54,333 bases of DNA from Aeromicrobium sp. (GTDB taxonomy: Bacteria; Actinomycetota; Actinomycetes; Propionibacteriales; Nocardioidaceae). The notes beneath the pieces were generated by a model, which did no database searches, was not told the DNA's origin, and saw only the letters and a list, made by a program, of their open reading frames with translations. The stretch covers positions 1 through 54,333 of the forward strand of contig JAOPXY010000094.1 of assembly GCA_025964895.1 (NCBI GenBank), given 5' to 3'. The translations under genes and the position numbers were made by a program. Below are positions 42,181 to 50,205 of this stretch, in pieces; the stretch's first letter is position 1; each line of letters starts with the position of its first letter.

Positions 42181-44289
42181 TCAGGCCTCGTCGATCGCGG
42201 CGACGACGTTCGCGGGCGTGAACGGCAGGTTCCGCACGCGTACGCCGATCGCGTCGTGGATCGCGTTGGCGATCGCCCCGGGCACCGGCCCCTGCGTGGC
42301 CTCTCCGGCGCCCAGTGGTGGCTCGTCGGGCCGCGAGACGATGTGGACGTCGACGCGGGGTGCGTCGCTGAACCGGAGGATCGGATACGCCTCCCAGTCC
42401 GTGCTGGTGATCCTCGAGCGGTCGAACGCGACCTGCTCCAGCAGGCTCCAGCTCGTCGACTGGATCGCGCCGCCCTCGATCTGATTGCGCACGCCGTCGT
42501 CGTTGACGACCCGTCCGACGTCGACCGCGATCGTGAGCCGGGTGACGTGGACGGCCTCCTCGGCCTCCACCTCGGCGATGACCGCGCAGTAGGAGCCGCG
42601 GTTCTTGTAGCGCGAGTACGAGATGCCGCGCCCCACGCCCTCGGCGGTGGGGGAGCCCCACCCGGCGGCCTCGGCGACGGTGGTCAGGACGTCGCGGGCA
42701 CGAGGGTCGGTCAGGTGGGCGAGGCGGAAGGCGAGCGGGTCCTGTCCGGTGGCCTCGGCGATCTCGTCCATGAACGACTCCAGGGCGAACACGTTGAGGT
42801 GTGCCCCCAGCGAGCGCAGCGCCGATGACCTGATCGGCATCGCCAGCAGCCGGTGCGTCGTGATGTCCATGCGAGCGAAGTCGTACGTCGGCTCGGCATT
42901 GCGGGCGCTGCCGTAGCCGCGGGCGGGCGGCGGGTCGATCGCCGGAGGGACACGGTCCACGCCCGCCCGGTGCGCGTCCGAGAGCAGGCCGTGAGCGGGC
43001 GCGTATCCGGGTCGTGCCGTGTGGCCGTTCCCCGAGGCGTCATACGTCCAGTCGCTGACCCGGCCGTTGTCGCCGACCGTCGCGGTCACGTCGCCGATCA
43101 TCGCAGGCCCGAACGGCTCCCAGCGCAGCTCGTCGGCGCGGCTCCACTGCACCCGGACGTGCCGGCCCGGGACGTGTGTCGCGATCAGCGCGGCATCGAA
43201 GGCGGCGTCATCGGCCGAGTTGTGGCCGTAGCACCCAGCGCCCTCGACGTGCTGGACGATGACATCCTCCACCTCCAGACCGAGCGCGCGTGCGGTCGCC
43301 GCGCGCAGGGGGAAGATGCCCTGGCTGTGGCTCCAGACCTCGAGCCGCCCTCCGGCGAACCGGGCGATCCCGCAGCTCGGCGCGATCGAGCCGTGAGCGA
43401 CGAAGGGCTTGGAGTAGGTCCGGCTCATCGTCGTCGACCCGGTGCCGTGCACCGCCCCGTCTTTGCGGATGGGCGAGGACTCGGTCTCCTGCGACCGGAT
43501 CCAGTCCGGCAACCTGGAGCTGTCGGGGAGCGGTTCGGTGTCGGTCCAGGTGGCGCCCGCCGCCAGCCTCGCCGCCGCCCGGTCGGCGAGGCCCTCCCGT
43601 GTCGCGAGCACGGCGAGGAAGTCGTGGTCGCGGACGATGTGCTCGACGCCGGGCAGCCCGGCCACCTCGTCGACCGGCGCCCCGAGGAGGTGAGCACCCA
43701 TGCCGGGTGGCCGCACGATGCGCGCGTGCAGCATCTCGTCGAAGGTCAGGTCGTGGATGAAGCGCGGGCGGCCGAAGATCTTGTCCGGCAGGTCGACGCG
43801 CGACATCGAGGTCGCCTCGCCGATCGGAAGGAACGCGACGGCCAGTGCCTCGTCGCCGGCCTCGATGTCGAGATCGACGTTGTCGACGAGATCTCCGTAG
43901 CCGTACGGTCGGCCGCCCGGCGCTGCGAACGTGCCGTCCGAGAACGTGATCTCGTCGGGGGACACCCCCGAGCGGGCCGCCGCGGCACGGAGGAACAGCA
44001 GCCGCACCTCCGCACTGGCCCGCCGTACGGCCGCGCCCGAGAACGTGACCGAGAGGCTGCCGGCCGTGACCCCCTCGTCCGGTGAGATCTCGGTGTTGGC
44101 GGCGACCGGGCGTACGGCGCCCGCCCGCAGGCCGAGCTCCTGGGTGGCGATCTGGGTCAGCGCCGTGACGATGCCCTGGCCCAGCTCCACCTTGCCGACC
44201 CGCAGGTCGAACGTGCCGTCGGGGTGGGGGGCCAACCAGGTCGACAGACGGGGATTCGCCGCGAGTGACGGCGGCAGCCCGGTCGTCAA
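42181..44289 (-). CDS. Molybdenum hydroxylase large subunit (IorB/NicB-like)
   Basis: A 702-residue molybdopterin subunit of the xanthine-oxidase family, in the isoquinoline 1-oxidoreductase/nicotinate hydroxylase branch that works with only a small Fe-S subunit. Domains include the opening region with GKVELGQGIVTALTQIA, and the C-terminal active-site Glu663 in PPLGAGEATQGPVPGAIANA. Enzymes of this group add water-derived oxygen to N-heterocyclic or aldehyde carbons. The start is TTG 44289, overlapping the small-subunit stop as TTGA, which fixes it. No FAD-binding subunit and no c-type cytochrome domain is present, so the electron acceptor is unclear. Confidence 0.9.
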   Translation of the reverse strand: MTTGLPPSLAANPRLSTWLAPHPDGTFDLRVGKVELGQGIVTALTQIATQELGLRAGAVRPVAANTEISPDEGVTAGSLSVTFSGAAVRRASAEVRLLFLRAAAARSGVSPDEITFSDGTFAAPGGRPYGYGDLVDNVDLDIEAGDEALAVAFLPIGEATSMSRVDLPDKIFGRPRFIHDLTFDEMLHARIVRPPGMGAHLLGAPVDEVAGLPGVEHIVRDHDFLAVLATREGLADRAAARLAAGATWTDTEPLPDSSRLPDWIRSQETESSPIRKDGAVHGTGSTTMSRTYSKPFVAHGSIAPSCGIARFAGGRLEVWSHSQGIFPLRAATARALGLEVEDVIVQHVEGAGCYGHNSADDAAFDAALIATHVPGRHVRVQWSRADELRWEPFGPAMIGDVTATVGDNGRVSDWTYDASGNGHTARPGYAPAHGLLSDAHRAGVDRVPPAIDPPPARGYGSARNAEPTYDFARMDITTHRLLAMPIRSSALRSLGAHLNVFALESFMDEIAEATGQDPLAFRLAHLTDPRARDVLTTVAEAAGWGSPTAEGVGRGISYSRYKNRGSYCAVIAEVEAEEAVHVTRLTIAVDVGRVVNDDGVRNQIEGGAIQSTSWSLLEQVAFDRSRITSTDWEAYPILRFSDAPRVDVHIVSRPDEPPLGAGEATQGPVPGAIANAIHDAIGVRVRNLPFTPANVVAAIDEA

Positions 44290-44753
44290 CCGGATCGCTC
44301 CGCCGCGAGCAGGACGGCATCGATGAAGCGCTGCTGTGTGCCGCACCGGCACAGGTTGCGGTCGAGCGCAGCGGCCACCTCGTCGCGGGTCGGGCGGGGA
44401 TTGGCGCGCAGGAACGCCGCTGCGTTCATCAGGATTCCCGAGACGCAGTAGCCGCACTGCCCCGCCTGGAGGTCGAGGAAGGCGGTCTGCAGCGGGTGAG
44501 GGGCGTCCTCGGTGCCGAGACCCTCCAGGGTCTCGATCTCGGCGGTCCCGACGTACTCGATCGGCGTGTCACAGGCATACGTCGGACGCCCGTCGAGCAG
44601 CACGGTGCACGCGCCGCACAGCCCCAGGCCACAGCCGAACTTCGGCGACGTCAGCCCGAGGTCATTGCGCAGAACCTCCAGCACCGACGTCTCGGGTGGG
44701 ACCTCCACCTCGCGCGTCCTGCCGTTGACGTTCAGCTGTGTCGTCTCCGGCAC
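44286..44753 (-). CDS. Molybdenum hydroxylase [2Fe-2S] subunit (IorA-like)
   Basis: A 155-residue protein with two [2Fe-2S] clusters: the plant-type motif FGCGLGLCGACTVLL and later C in TYACDTP, then the helical cluster GQCGYCVSG...NLCRCGTQQ. It passes electrons from the Mo subunit to an acceptor. GTG 44753 has an AGGAG site six bases upstream. ATG 44813 was rejected because it falls inside operator site 8. First gene of the operon with the large subunit and TSUP permease. Confidence 0.92.
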   Translation of the reverse strand: MPETTQLNVNGRTREVEVPPETSVLEVLRNDLGLTSPKFGCGLGLCGACTVLLDGRPTYACDTPIEYVGTAEIETLEGLGTEDAPHPLQTAFLDLQAGQCGYCVSGILMNAAAFLRANPRPTRDEVAAALDRNLCRCGTQQRFIDAVLLAAERSG

Positions 44754-44808
44754 GGGTGCTCCTCGGCGGCGTGCACCCAGCGCGGGGTGGCGTTGAACGG
44801 CGATCGAA

Positions 44809-44822
44809 TGCAATCGATTGTT
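44809..44822. promoter_or_regulatory. LacI-type operator, site 8
   Basis: TGCAATCGATTGTT, matching the perfect site 7 except at the last two bases. It starts three bases downstream of the hydroxylase promoter -10 box and covers the transcription start. Confidence 0.82.
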
Positions 44823-44825
44823 AGC

Positions 44826-44854
44826 AGTATGTGTGCGGCCGCGATCCCCGTCAA
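44826..44854 (-). promoter_or_regulatory. Promoter of the molybdenum hydroxylase operon
   Basis: Minus-strand -35 TTGACG (44854-44849) and -10 CATACT (44831-44826), 17-base spacer. The -35 box overlaps the last codon and stop of the upstream hydrolase gene (stop 44851). Confidence 0.65.
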
Positions 44855-45795
44855 GCAGTGGGCTTGAGGTGCTGGTCCAGAAAGGCGATGACCCCGTCGA
44901 TGGCGCGGTCCTGCACCTCGTCGACCTCGACGACCCCGTCCGCGCCGAGCACGGGAAAGATGTAGCCGTGCAGCGGGTGGTCCCACGACACCCACGTGGC
45001 GTCCTTGCCCGACTCCTCGAGGAGGTCGTAGCTGAGCCGGAAGATGCCCTGTAGGTGGTCGTCGTCGCGGCCCATCACGAGCATGGGGGTGTCGATCGGG
45101 CCGATGCGCTCGAGCGCCAGCGGCTCGTTGATGCGCGACCGGACGAATGCGGGATCGCGCATCTGCATCTCCTCGATGTTGCGCAGGTGCGTCTCGGGAT
45201 TGACGAAGGCGGAGTCGTCCGGGGTCAGATCGAGGAACTCGTGGTTGGCCGGCTCGCACGCCACGCCGGCGCGGACCACCCGGCCGTACTGCGAGGCGAG
45301 CTTGTAGAGCATCTCGCCGGCATGGCTGACGCCCACGTGGCCCAGGCGGTCCGCGTCGATCCGGGGGTGCGCGCCGACGTGCCGCAGGATCGCCAGCTCG
45401 TCCTCGAACTCCAGGGGCGAGCGGTTCAGCAGCTCCATGCCCTGCCGCTGGTCGACGACCAAGGGCCCGCCATGGTGGAACCCCAGCTCGACCTCGGTGC
45501 GGTAGCGCCCCCACGCGCAGGCGTATCCGGCATCCAGGAGGCGCTCCATAACGTAGGCGTGGGTCCGCACACGCTCACGCAGCCACGCCAGACCACCTCC
45601 GCCGTTGCCGTACGCGAGGAACACGAACGGGAAGGTCCCCTCGTCGGCCGGGGTGCGCAGGGCATACGGCGCATAGAGACCGTCGCGCGTCTCGGCCAGG
45701 TGATAGCTGACGGGACGATCGGAACCCGGCACCTCGTCGACGGCGACGGGCTCGGTGATGTCGGGGGAACGAAGCTGGTTCATGGCGTATCTCAT
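44851..45795 (-). CDS. Alpha/beta hydrolase of the island
   Basis: A 314-residue alpha/beta hydrolase in the prolyl-oligopeptidase/dienelactone-hydrolase-like clan. The nucleophile is Ser157 in GHVGVSHAGEMLYKL and the base histidine lies in DHPLHGYIFP; the acid is probably in GRDDDHLQG. It differs from the C-C hydrolase at 39090 in lacking the helical cap. ATG 45795 is used; ATG 45783 is possible. It is transcribed from the promoter under operator site 9, directly in front of the hydroxylase operon on the same strand. Confidence 0.85.
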   Translation of the reverse strand: MRYAMNQLRSPDITEPVAVDEVPGSDRPVSYHLAETRDGLYAPYALRTPADEGTFPFVFLAYGNGGGGLAWLRERVRTHAYVMERLLDAGYACAWGRYRTEVELGFHHGGPLVVDQRQGMELLNRSPLEFEDELAILRHVGAHPRIDADRLGHVGVSHAGEMLYKLASQYGRVVRAGVACEPANHEFLDLTPDDSAFVNPETHLRNIEEMQMRDPAFVRSRINEPLALERIGPIDTPMLVMGRDDDHLQGIFRLSYDLLEESGKDATWVSWDHPLHGYIFPVLGADGVVEVDEVQDRAIDGVIAFLDQHLKPTA

Positions 45796-45802
45796 TTCTG
45801 GA

Positions 45803-45816
45803 TGCAAACGTTTGCA
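45803..45816. promoter_or_regulatory. LacI-type operator, site 9 (perfect palindrome)
   Basis: TGCAAACGTTTGCA, a perfect 14-bp palindrome seven bases upstream of ATG 45795. A weak -10, TACGGT (45821-45816), overlaps its first base, so the site covers the transcription start. Confidence 0.85.
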
Positions 45817-45842
45817 CCGTACCACCGTCCGAGCTCAGATCG

Positions 45843-45871
45843 TTGATCCTCGTCCATACCGAGAGTACGCT
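45843..45871 (+). promoter_or_regulatory. Leaderless promoter of the esterase gene
   Basis: -35 TTGATC (45843-45848), 17-base spacer, -10 TACGCT (45866-45871), and ATG eight bases after the -10. The transcript should begin at or within a base or two of the start codon. Confidence 0.6.
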
Positions 45872-45879
45872 CGCTCGGT

Positions 45880-47022
45880 ATGTGGTGGGCCTCCGTCCGT
45901 GACCGACTGACCGGTGCGGTCCGCGCACTGCCGGGCAGGCGGCGACGTCGCGTGCGCCTGGGCGTGCCAGGTCGCGGGCCCATGCGCGTGGTCTACGACA
46001 AGGCCGTCGTCCACGAGACCTGCAGCTTCCGGTCACGGGCACTGCAGCGCACGTTGCGCATCGTGTTCAAGCCGCTGCTGCGGCTGACGCCCATCAACGA
46101 GCGCTCGTTCGCCGTCATCCAGCGCATCGACGCGCTGTCCGGACGCCGGAAGCGCTCGCCGCACATCATGTTCCGGTCGTACGAGCTCGGCGGCGTGCGC
46201 GTCGAGGAGATGACGCACCGTCACGGGCCCGACAGTCGCATGACGCTGATGTACCTGCACGGGGGCGGATTCTTCTCCGGCAGCATCGTGACCCACCGGC
46301 GCATCTGCGAGCGGCTGGCCCGTAAGACGGGCGCGAAGGTCGTGTCGGTCGACTACGTCCAGCTGCCCGCGGGGTCGGTCGCCGCGTCGGTGCAGGATGC
46401 GATCACGGCCTACGCCGCGCTGGTCGAGGCCAGCGAGCACCCCGACAGGATCGTCGTCGCGGGTGACTCGGCCGGGGGATACCTGGCGATGAAGGTCGCC
46501 GAGCTGGCGACGCGGCGACGGCTTCCCGTGCCCGCCGCGATCCTGGGCTTCTCACCGCTGCTCAGCGTCGACCCCGATCGCGAGGACAAGGGCATCGAGC
46601 GGATCGTCCGCGCCAGGGACGCCTACCTGCCGGTCCGGCGCATCGCCACGATTCGCGAGCGCTGGCTGCCGGCCGACGGTCCCGCGATCGAGGGATACGC
46701 GTCACCGCTGCACGCGGCCGCGTACATCCGTTCGCCCGCGTTCTTCGTCGCGGTCGAGGACGAGATGCTGCGCCCGGAGGTCGAGGCGATGGCGCTGCTG
46801 CTGTCCGAGCGGGGCGTCGAGGTCGAGATCCACCTCTGGCGCAAGCAGGTGCACGCCTTCCCGGTGCTGGCCGACGTGCTGCCCGAGAGCGAGATGGCCC
46901 TCCAGCTCGCCGCGGACTTCGCCCGGCGTGCCGTCGGCGAGCTCGATCGCGAGCAGACCGTCGACCCGCACGCGCACGAGGAGCCGCTGGTCGGGGAGAT
47001 GGTCCCCGACTCAGCGGCCTGA
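45880..47022 (+). CDS. Hormone-sensitive-lipase-like esterase
   Basis: A 380-residue HSL-family (family IV) esterase. The oxyanion motif HGGGF (in YLHGGGFFSG), the nucleophile Ser197 in GDSAGGYLAMK, the acid in VAVEDEMLRPEV and the base histidine in KQVHAFPVLADVLP are visible. The first 90 residues are a basic cap with no signal peptide. It hydrolyses short or medium acyl esters, by family. It begins from its own leaderless promoter and is not controlled by a LacI-type site on its side, although site 9 lies about 60 bases upstream. Converges with the DUF3352 gene nine bases apart. Confidence 0.88.
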   Translation: MWWASVRDRLTGAVRALPGRRRRRVRLGVPGRGPMRVVYDKAVVHETCSFRSRALQRTLRIVFKPLLRLTPINERSFAVIQRIDALSGRRKRSPHIMFRSYELGGVRVEEMTHRHGPDSRMTLMYLHGGGFFSGSIVTHRRICERLARKTGAKVVSVDYVQLPAGSVAASVQDAITAYAALVEASEHPDRIVVAGDSAGGYLAMKVAELATRRRLPVPAAILGFSPLLSVDPDREDKGIERIVRARDAYLPVRRIATIRERWLPADGPAIEGYASPLHAAAYIRSPAFFVAVEDEMLRPEVEAMALLLSERGVEVEIHLWRKQVHAFPVLADVLPESEMALQLAADFARRAVGELDREQTVDPHAHEEPLVGEMVPDSAA

Positions 47023-47031
47023 TCCCCGGCG

Positions 47032-48642
47032 CTACCGGAACGAGATCCGCAGGCGGCTGAGCGTCCGGTCGTCGTCCTGCGTGCTCGTCGACACGCCGAA
47101 CGCCGACAGGTTCGACGCCGACTCGATGCCCGTGCGGACGTCCTGCGGCGGATCGGCCTTCAGGATCTTGTCGAGGATCGTGCCGATGTCGACGTACGCG
47201 CCGCCGAACGAGCTGTCGCCGTCGGGGATGACGCTCCTGAAGACGTCCTCGTCGCCGAGTGATCCGTCCGGATCGGAGATGGCGTCGGCCGCACCCTGGT
47301 TGGTCGCCAGCACGGCGCCGTCGTCGGTGGCGTCGGCGACGAGCGGGATGCCGTTGTCGCCGGCGAGCCGGGCGATGCGCTGCACGAGGTCGAGCGCCTC
47401 CGCCTCCTCGCCGTCGAGCGCTAGCGCGATATCGAGGTCGACGAGGCCCTGCGGTCCCGACAGCGTCGGCAGCGTCTCGAGGTTCTCGCCGCCGATCGCC
47501 AGGGTGAGGCTGTCGCCGAAGAGGGTCGCGAGATCCTCGGGGAGCTGCAGGCCCGTGGCGGCCTCGATCTCGTCGATGAAGCCCTGCGCACCGGTGGATC
47601 CAGGGGTGGGCTCGGGCGTCACCGGCTCGGGCGTCGCGGTTGCCACCGACGCAGCCGGGAAGCCGCCGAAGGCGCCGTCGAACTGCTCGACGAAGGAGTC
47701 GAAGGCCTCCGTGACCTGGTCGCCGACCCCGGCGATGGACAGGGCCGCGACGGTGTCGGCGGGCAGGTCGGCGAGGTCGACGGCGTCATCGCTGCTGTTG
47801 TTGGTCGCGCCGCTGAGCACCGCGAGCTCGATCGCGGAGCCGTCGGCGCGCAGCGTCGTGGCGACGGATCCGGCCTTGGCCATCTCGGCGCTCTCGCCGC
47901 CGAGGGCCTCCGCGACCTCTGGGAGCTTCGCGACGGCCTCGAGATCGGCCCAGCCGGACGCGATGCCCTGCTCGCCGAGCTGGTCGAAGTCCTTTGCGAA
48001 CGTCTCGTTGTCGGCCAGTGAGCTCTTCTTCGTCGCGGTGATCGCGGCGTCCACGTCGTCTTGCTCGGGCGCGAGGATCGCGTAGCCGTCGAGGTAGGCG
48101 ATGCCGTAGTCGTCGCCGGCGCACTCGAACAGCCGCTTGATGCCGGCGCGGGAGGCGTTCTCGTCGGTCGTCTGCACCGCGACGAGGAACTGCTTCCTCT
48201 CGATGTCGCCGCCGACGCCGAGGCGGTCGCCCAGCCACGGCTCGACGTCCTTGTCGTAGTCGAGGTCCTCGCACTCGCTGGCCAGGATCTCCCCGAACAC
48301 GAGCTTGCGGATGTCCTGCTTGTCGCTCTTGATGCCCACCTCATCGGCGAGATCGGGCACCTTGCGCAGCAGCCTGAACAGGTCGATCTTCTGGCTCGCG
48401 GAGGGATCGAGGTCGAGCCGGACGTAGAAGTCGCTCGACGCCGGCAGGACGTCGTGCGGCTGGGCGCCGCCGCCGTCGAGCCGGTCGTACACGGCGTACG
48501 CGCCGTAGCCGCCACCGAGGACGAGCGCAGCGGCCAGGCCGCCGATGATGAGCTTGCGGCGGCCGCCGCCACCGCTGCCTCCTCGCGTGTCCTCCACGGG
48601 GGGAGCGGGCGGGGCCGGCGGCGTGGGAGTCTGCCCGGTCAT
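47032..48642 (-). CDS. DUF3352 membrane-anchored protein
   Basis: A 536-residue actinobacterial protein. A proline/glycine-rich cytoplasmic stretch (1-28) precedes one membrane segment (about 30-52, KLIIGGLAAALVLGGGYGAYAVY); the rest is extracytoplasmic and matches the DUF3352 family, with PASSDFYVRLDLDPSASQKI and the repeated pattern of internal homology between residues 60-320 and 340-530. There is a Pro/Thr linker around EPVTPEPTPGSTG. Function unknown. It starts at ATG 48642; divergent from the TetR operon. Confidence 0.85.
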   Translation of the reverse strand: MTGQTPTPPAPPAPPVEDTRGGSGGGGRRKLIIGGLAAALVLGGGYGAYAVYDRLDGGGAQPHDVLPASSDFYVRLDLDPSASQKIDLFRLLRKVPDLADEVGIKSDKQDIRKLVFGEILASECEDLDYDKDVEPWLGDRLGVGGDIERKQFLVAVQTTDENASRAGIKRLFECAGDDYGIAYLDGYAILAPEQDDVDAAITATKKSSLADNETFAKDFDQLGEQGIASGWADLEAVAKLPEVAEALGGESAEMAKAGSVATTLRADGSAIELAVLSGATNNSSDDAVDLADLPADTVAALSIAGVGDQVTEAFDSFVEQFDGAFGGFPAASVATATPEPVTPEPTPGSTGAQGFIDEIEAATGLQLPEDLATLFGDSLTLAIGGENLETLPTLSGPQGLVDLDIALALDGEEAEALDLVQRIARLAGDNGIPLVADATDDGAVLATNQGAADAISDPDGSLGDEDVFRSVIPDGDSSFGGAYVDIGTILDKILKADPPQDVRTGIESASNLSAFGVSTSTQDDDRTLSRLRISFR

Positions 48643-48747
48643 GACGATCCTTCTGCGAAGCTCGTGGACTGAGTCTGGAGCCTAGCGGAGGTGAGCCCCT
48701 GACTCAGCGGTCGATGCCGGTGGCCCGGAAAGCGTCGTCGCGCGAAA

Positions 48748-48769
48748 ACAATCAGTCTTGACTGTTTGT
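48748..48769. promoter_or_regulatory. TetR-type operator
   Basis: Inverted repeat with arms ACAATCAGTC (48748-48757) and GACTGTTTGT (48760-48769) around TT; nine of ten positions pair. It overlaps the -35 box of the TetR operon promoter, so the TetR protein probably represses its own operon. Confidence 0.72.
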
Positions 48770-48786
48770 GGAATCTGGTCCATGCT
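48758..48786 (+). promoter_or_regulatory. Leaderless promoter of the TetR operon
   Basis: -35 TTGACT (48758-48763), 17-base spacer, -10 CATGCT (48781-48786), and GTG 48794 seven bases further on. It supports the GTG start over the ATG at 48782, which falls inside the -10 box. Confidence 0.6.
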
Positions 48787-48793
48787 GGTCGGC

Positions 48794-49405
48794 GTGACGA
48801 CCGACGCCGCGCAGGTCCGCGTTTCCCAGGTCGAGCGCACCCGGGCCATGCGGCTGCGCCTCCTGGAGTCGACGGTCGACTGCCTCGTGGAGCTCGGTTG
48901 GGCCGGTACGACCACGACCGTCGTGAGCCGCCGCGCGGGCGTCAGCCGGGGCGCGCAGCTGCACCACTTCCCCAGCAAGCAGGCGCTCGTCGTCGCGGCG
49001 GTCGAGCACCTGACCGACCGGCGCCGCGACGAGATGAGCGGATCGGTCGCCTCGCTGCCGGCGCAACGCCGCATCCGCGGGGTGCTGGAGATCCTGGCGG
49101 CCCAGTTCGTGTCGCCGGTGTTCTTCGCCGCGCTCGAACTGTGGGTCGCGGCACGCACCGACGCCGAGCTGCGGGAGTCGGTCGCGCCCCTCGAGCGGCG
49201 CATCGGTCGCGAGACCCATGCGTACGCCGTCGGCCTGCTGGACATCGACGAGACGCAAGGCGACAACCGGCATCTCGTCCAGGCGACCCTCGACCTGCTG
49301 CGCGGCCTGGGTCTGGCGGCCTCGCTCAGCGACGACACCAAGCGGCGGGCCACGGTGCTCGATGCGTGGGCCGTGGTCCTCGAGAACGAGCTGGAGACAT
49401 CATGA
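48794..49405 (+). CDS. TetR-family transcriptional regulator
   Basis: A 203-residue regulator with a TetR helix-turn-helix at about 15-62 (LLESTVDCLVELGWAGTTTT, RRAGVSRGAQLHHFPSKQAL) and an all-helical ligand-binding domain. GTG 48794 is chosen from promoter spacing; ATG 48782 would add four residues but lies in the -10 box. It overlaps the next gene by ATGA and leads the operon with the AtuA-like, acyl-CoA dehydrogenase and carboxylase genes, so its ligand is probably an acyl-CoA. It should bind the repeat at 48748. Confidence 0.9.
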   Translation: MTTDAAQVRVSQVERTRAMRLRLLESTVDCLVELGWAGTTTTVVSRRAGVSRGAQLHHFPSKQALVVAAVEHLTDRRRDEMSGSVASLPAQRRIRGVLEILAAQFVSPVFFAALELWVAARTDAELRESVAPLERRIGRETHAYAVGLLDIDETQGDNRHLVQATLDLLRGLGLAASLSDDTKRRATVLDAWAVVLENELETS

Positions 49406-50205
49406 CGACTTTGGACGACGTCCTCTCCGATCTGACCGCCGAGAGCCTGCAGCTCGACCAATGGGTCGCCGGGCTGGCGGTCGGGGCCTGGGACACCGTG
49501 ACGACCCCCGAGGGGTGGACCGTCACCGACCAGATCGCCCACCTGCACTGGACCGACATCGCCTCGCTGACCGCGATCCGCGAGCCGGACGCCTTCGGCC
49601 GGATGCTCAAGGAGGCGGCCGGCGATCCCACGGGGTACGTCGACGCGCAGTCCGCCGAGACGGCGCTCGTGCCCGCGGGTGACCTGCTGCTCCTGTGGCG
49701 GGAGGGCCGGGTCGACCTCGACGTCGCCCTCCGCGCGATGCCGGACGGCGAGCGCATCCCGTGGTTCGGCCCGCCCATGAGCCCGGCGTCGATGGCGACC
49801 GCTCGCATCATGGAGACCTGGGCGCACGGCCACGACATCGCCGAGGCGCTGGGCATCACGGTGCCGCGCACGTCCAGGGCGAGGCACGTCTGCCACATCG
49901 GCGTCCGCGCCCGCGGCTACGCGTACCTGGCCCGCGGTGAGCGAGACCCGGGCGTGGAGATCCGCGTCGAGCTGACCGGGCCCGACGGCGATCTGTGGGC
50001 ATGGGGCCCCGACGACGCGACGGAGCGCGTGACCGGCTCGGGACACGACTTCGCGCTCCTGGCCACCCGCCGCCGGCACCTCGACGACGTCGACGTGCAC
50101 GCCGAGGGTGAGCACGCGGCGCACTGGTTGACGATCGTCCAGGCCTTCGCCGGTCTGCCGGGCACCGATCCCGTGCCGCTGGCCGACCGGGGCCTGGGCG
50201 GATGA
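49402..50205 (+). CDS. TIGR03084-family protein (DinB/maleylpyruvate isomerase fold)
   Basis: A 267-residue protein of the actinobacterial TIGR03084 family, with an N-terminal four-helix metal-binding domain like mycothiol-dependent maleylpyruvate isomerase: WTVTDQIAHLHWTD and ETWAHGHDIAEAL supply the histidines. The C-terminal 90 residues are a separate SCP2-like or wing domain. No reaction is known. ATG 49402 overlaps the TetR stop, and the next gene starts at ATG 50202, overlapping its own TGA, so translation is coupled throughout. Confidence 0.85.
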   Translation: MTTLDDVLSDLTAESLQLDQWVAGLAVGAWDTVTTPEGWTVTDQIAHLHWTDIASLTAIREPDAFGRMLKEAAGDPTGYVDAQSAETALVPAGDLLLLWREGRVDLDVALRAMPDGERIPWFGPPMSPASMATARIMETWAHGHDIAEALGITVPRTSRARHVCHIGVRARGYAYLARGERDPGVEIRVELTGPDGDLWAWGPDDATERVTGSGHDFALLATRRRHLDDVDVHAEGEHAAHWLTIVQAFAGLPGTDPVPLADRGLGG

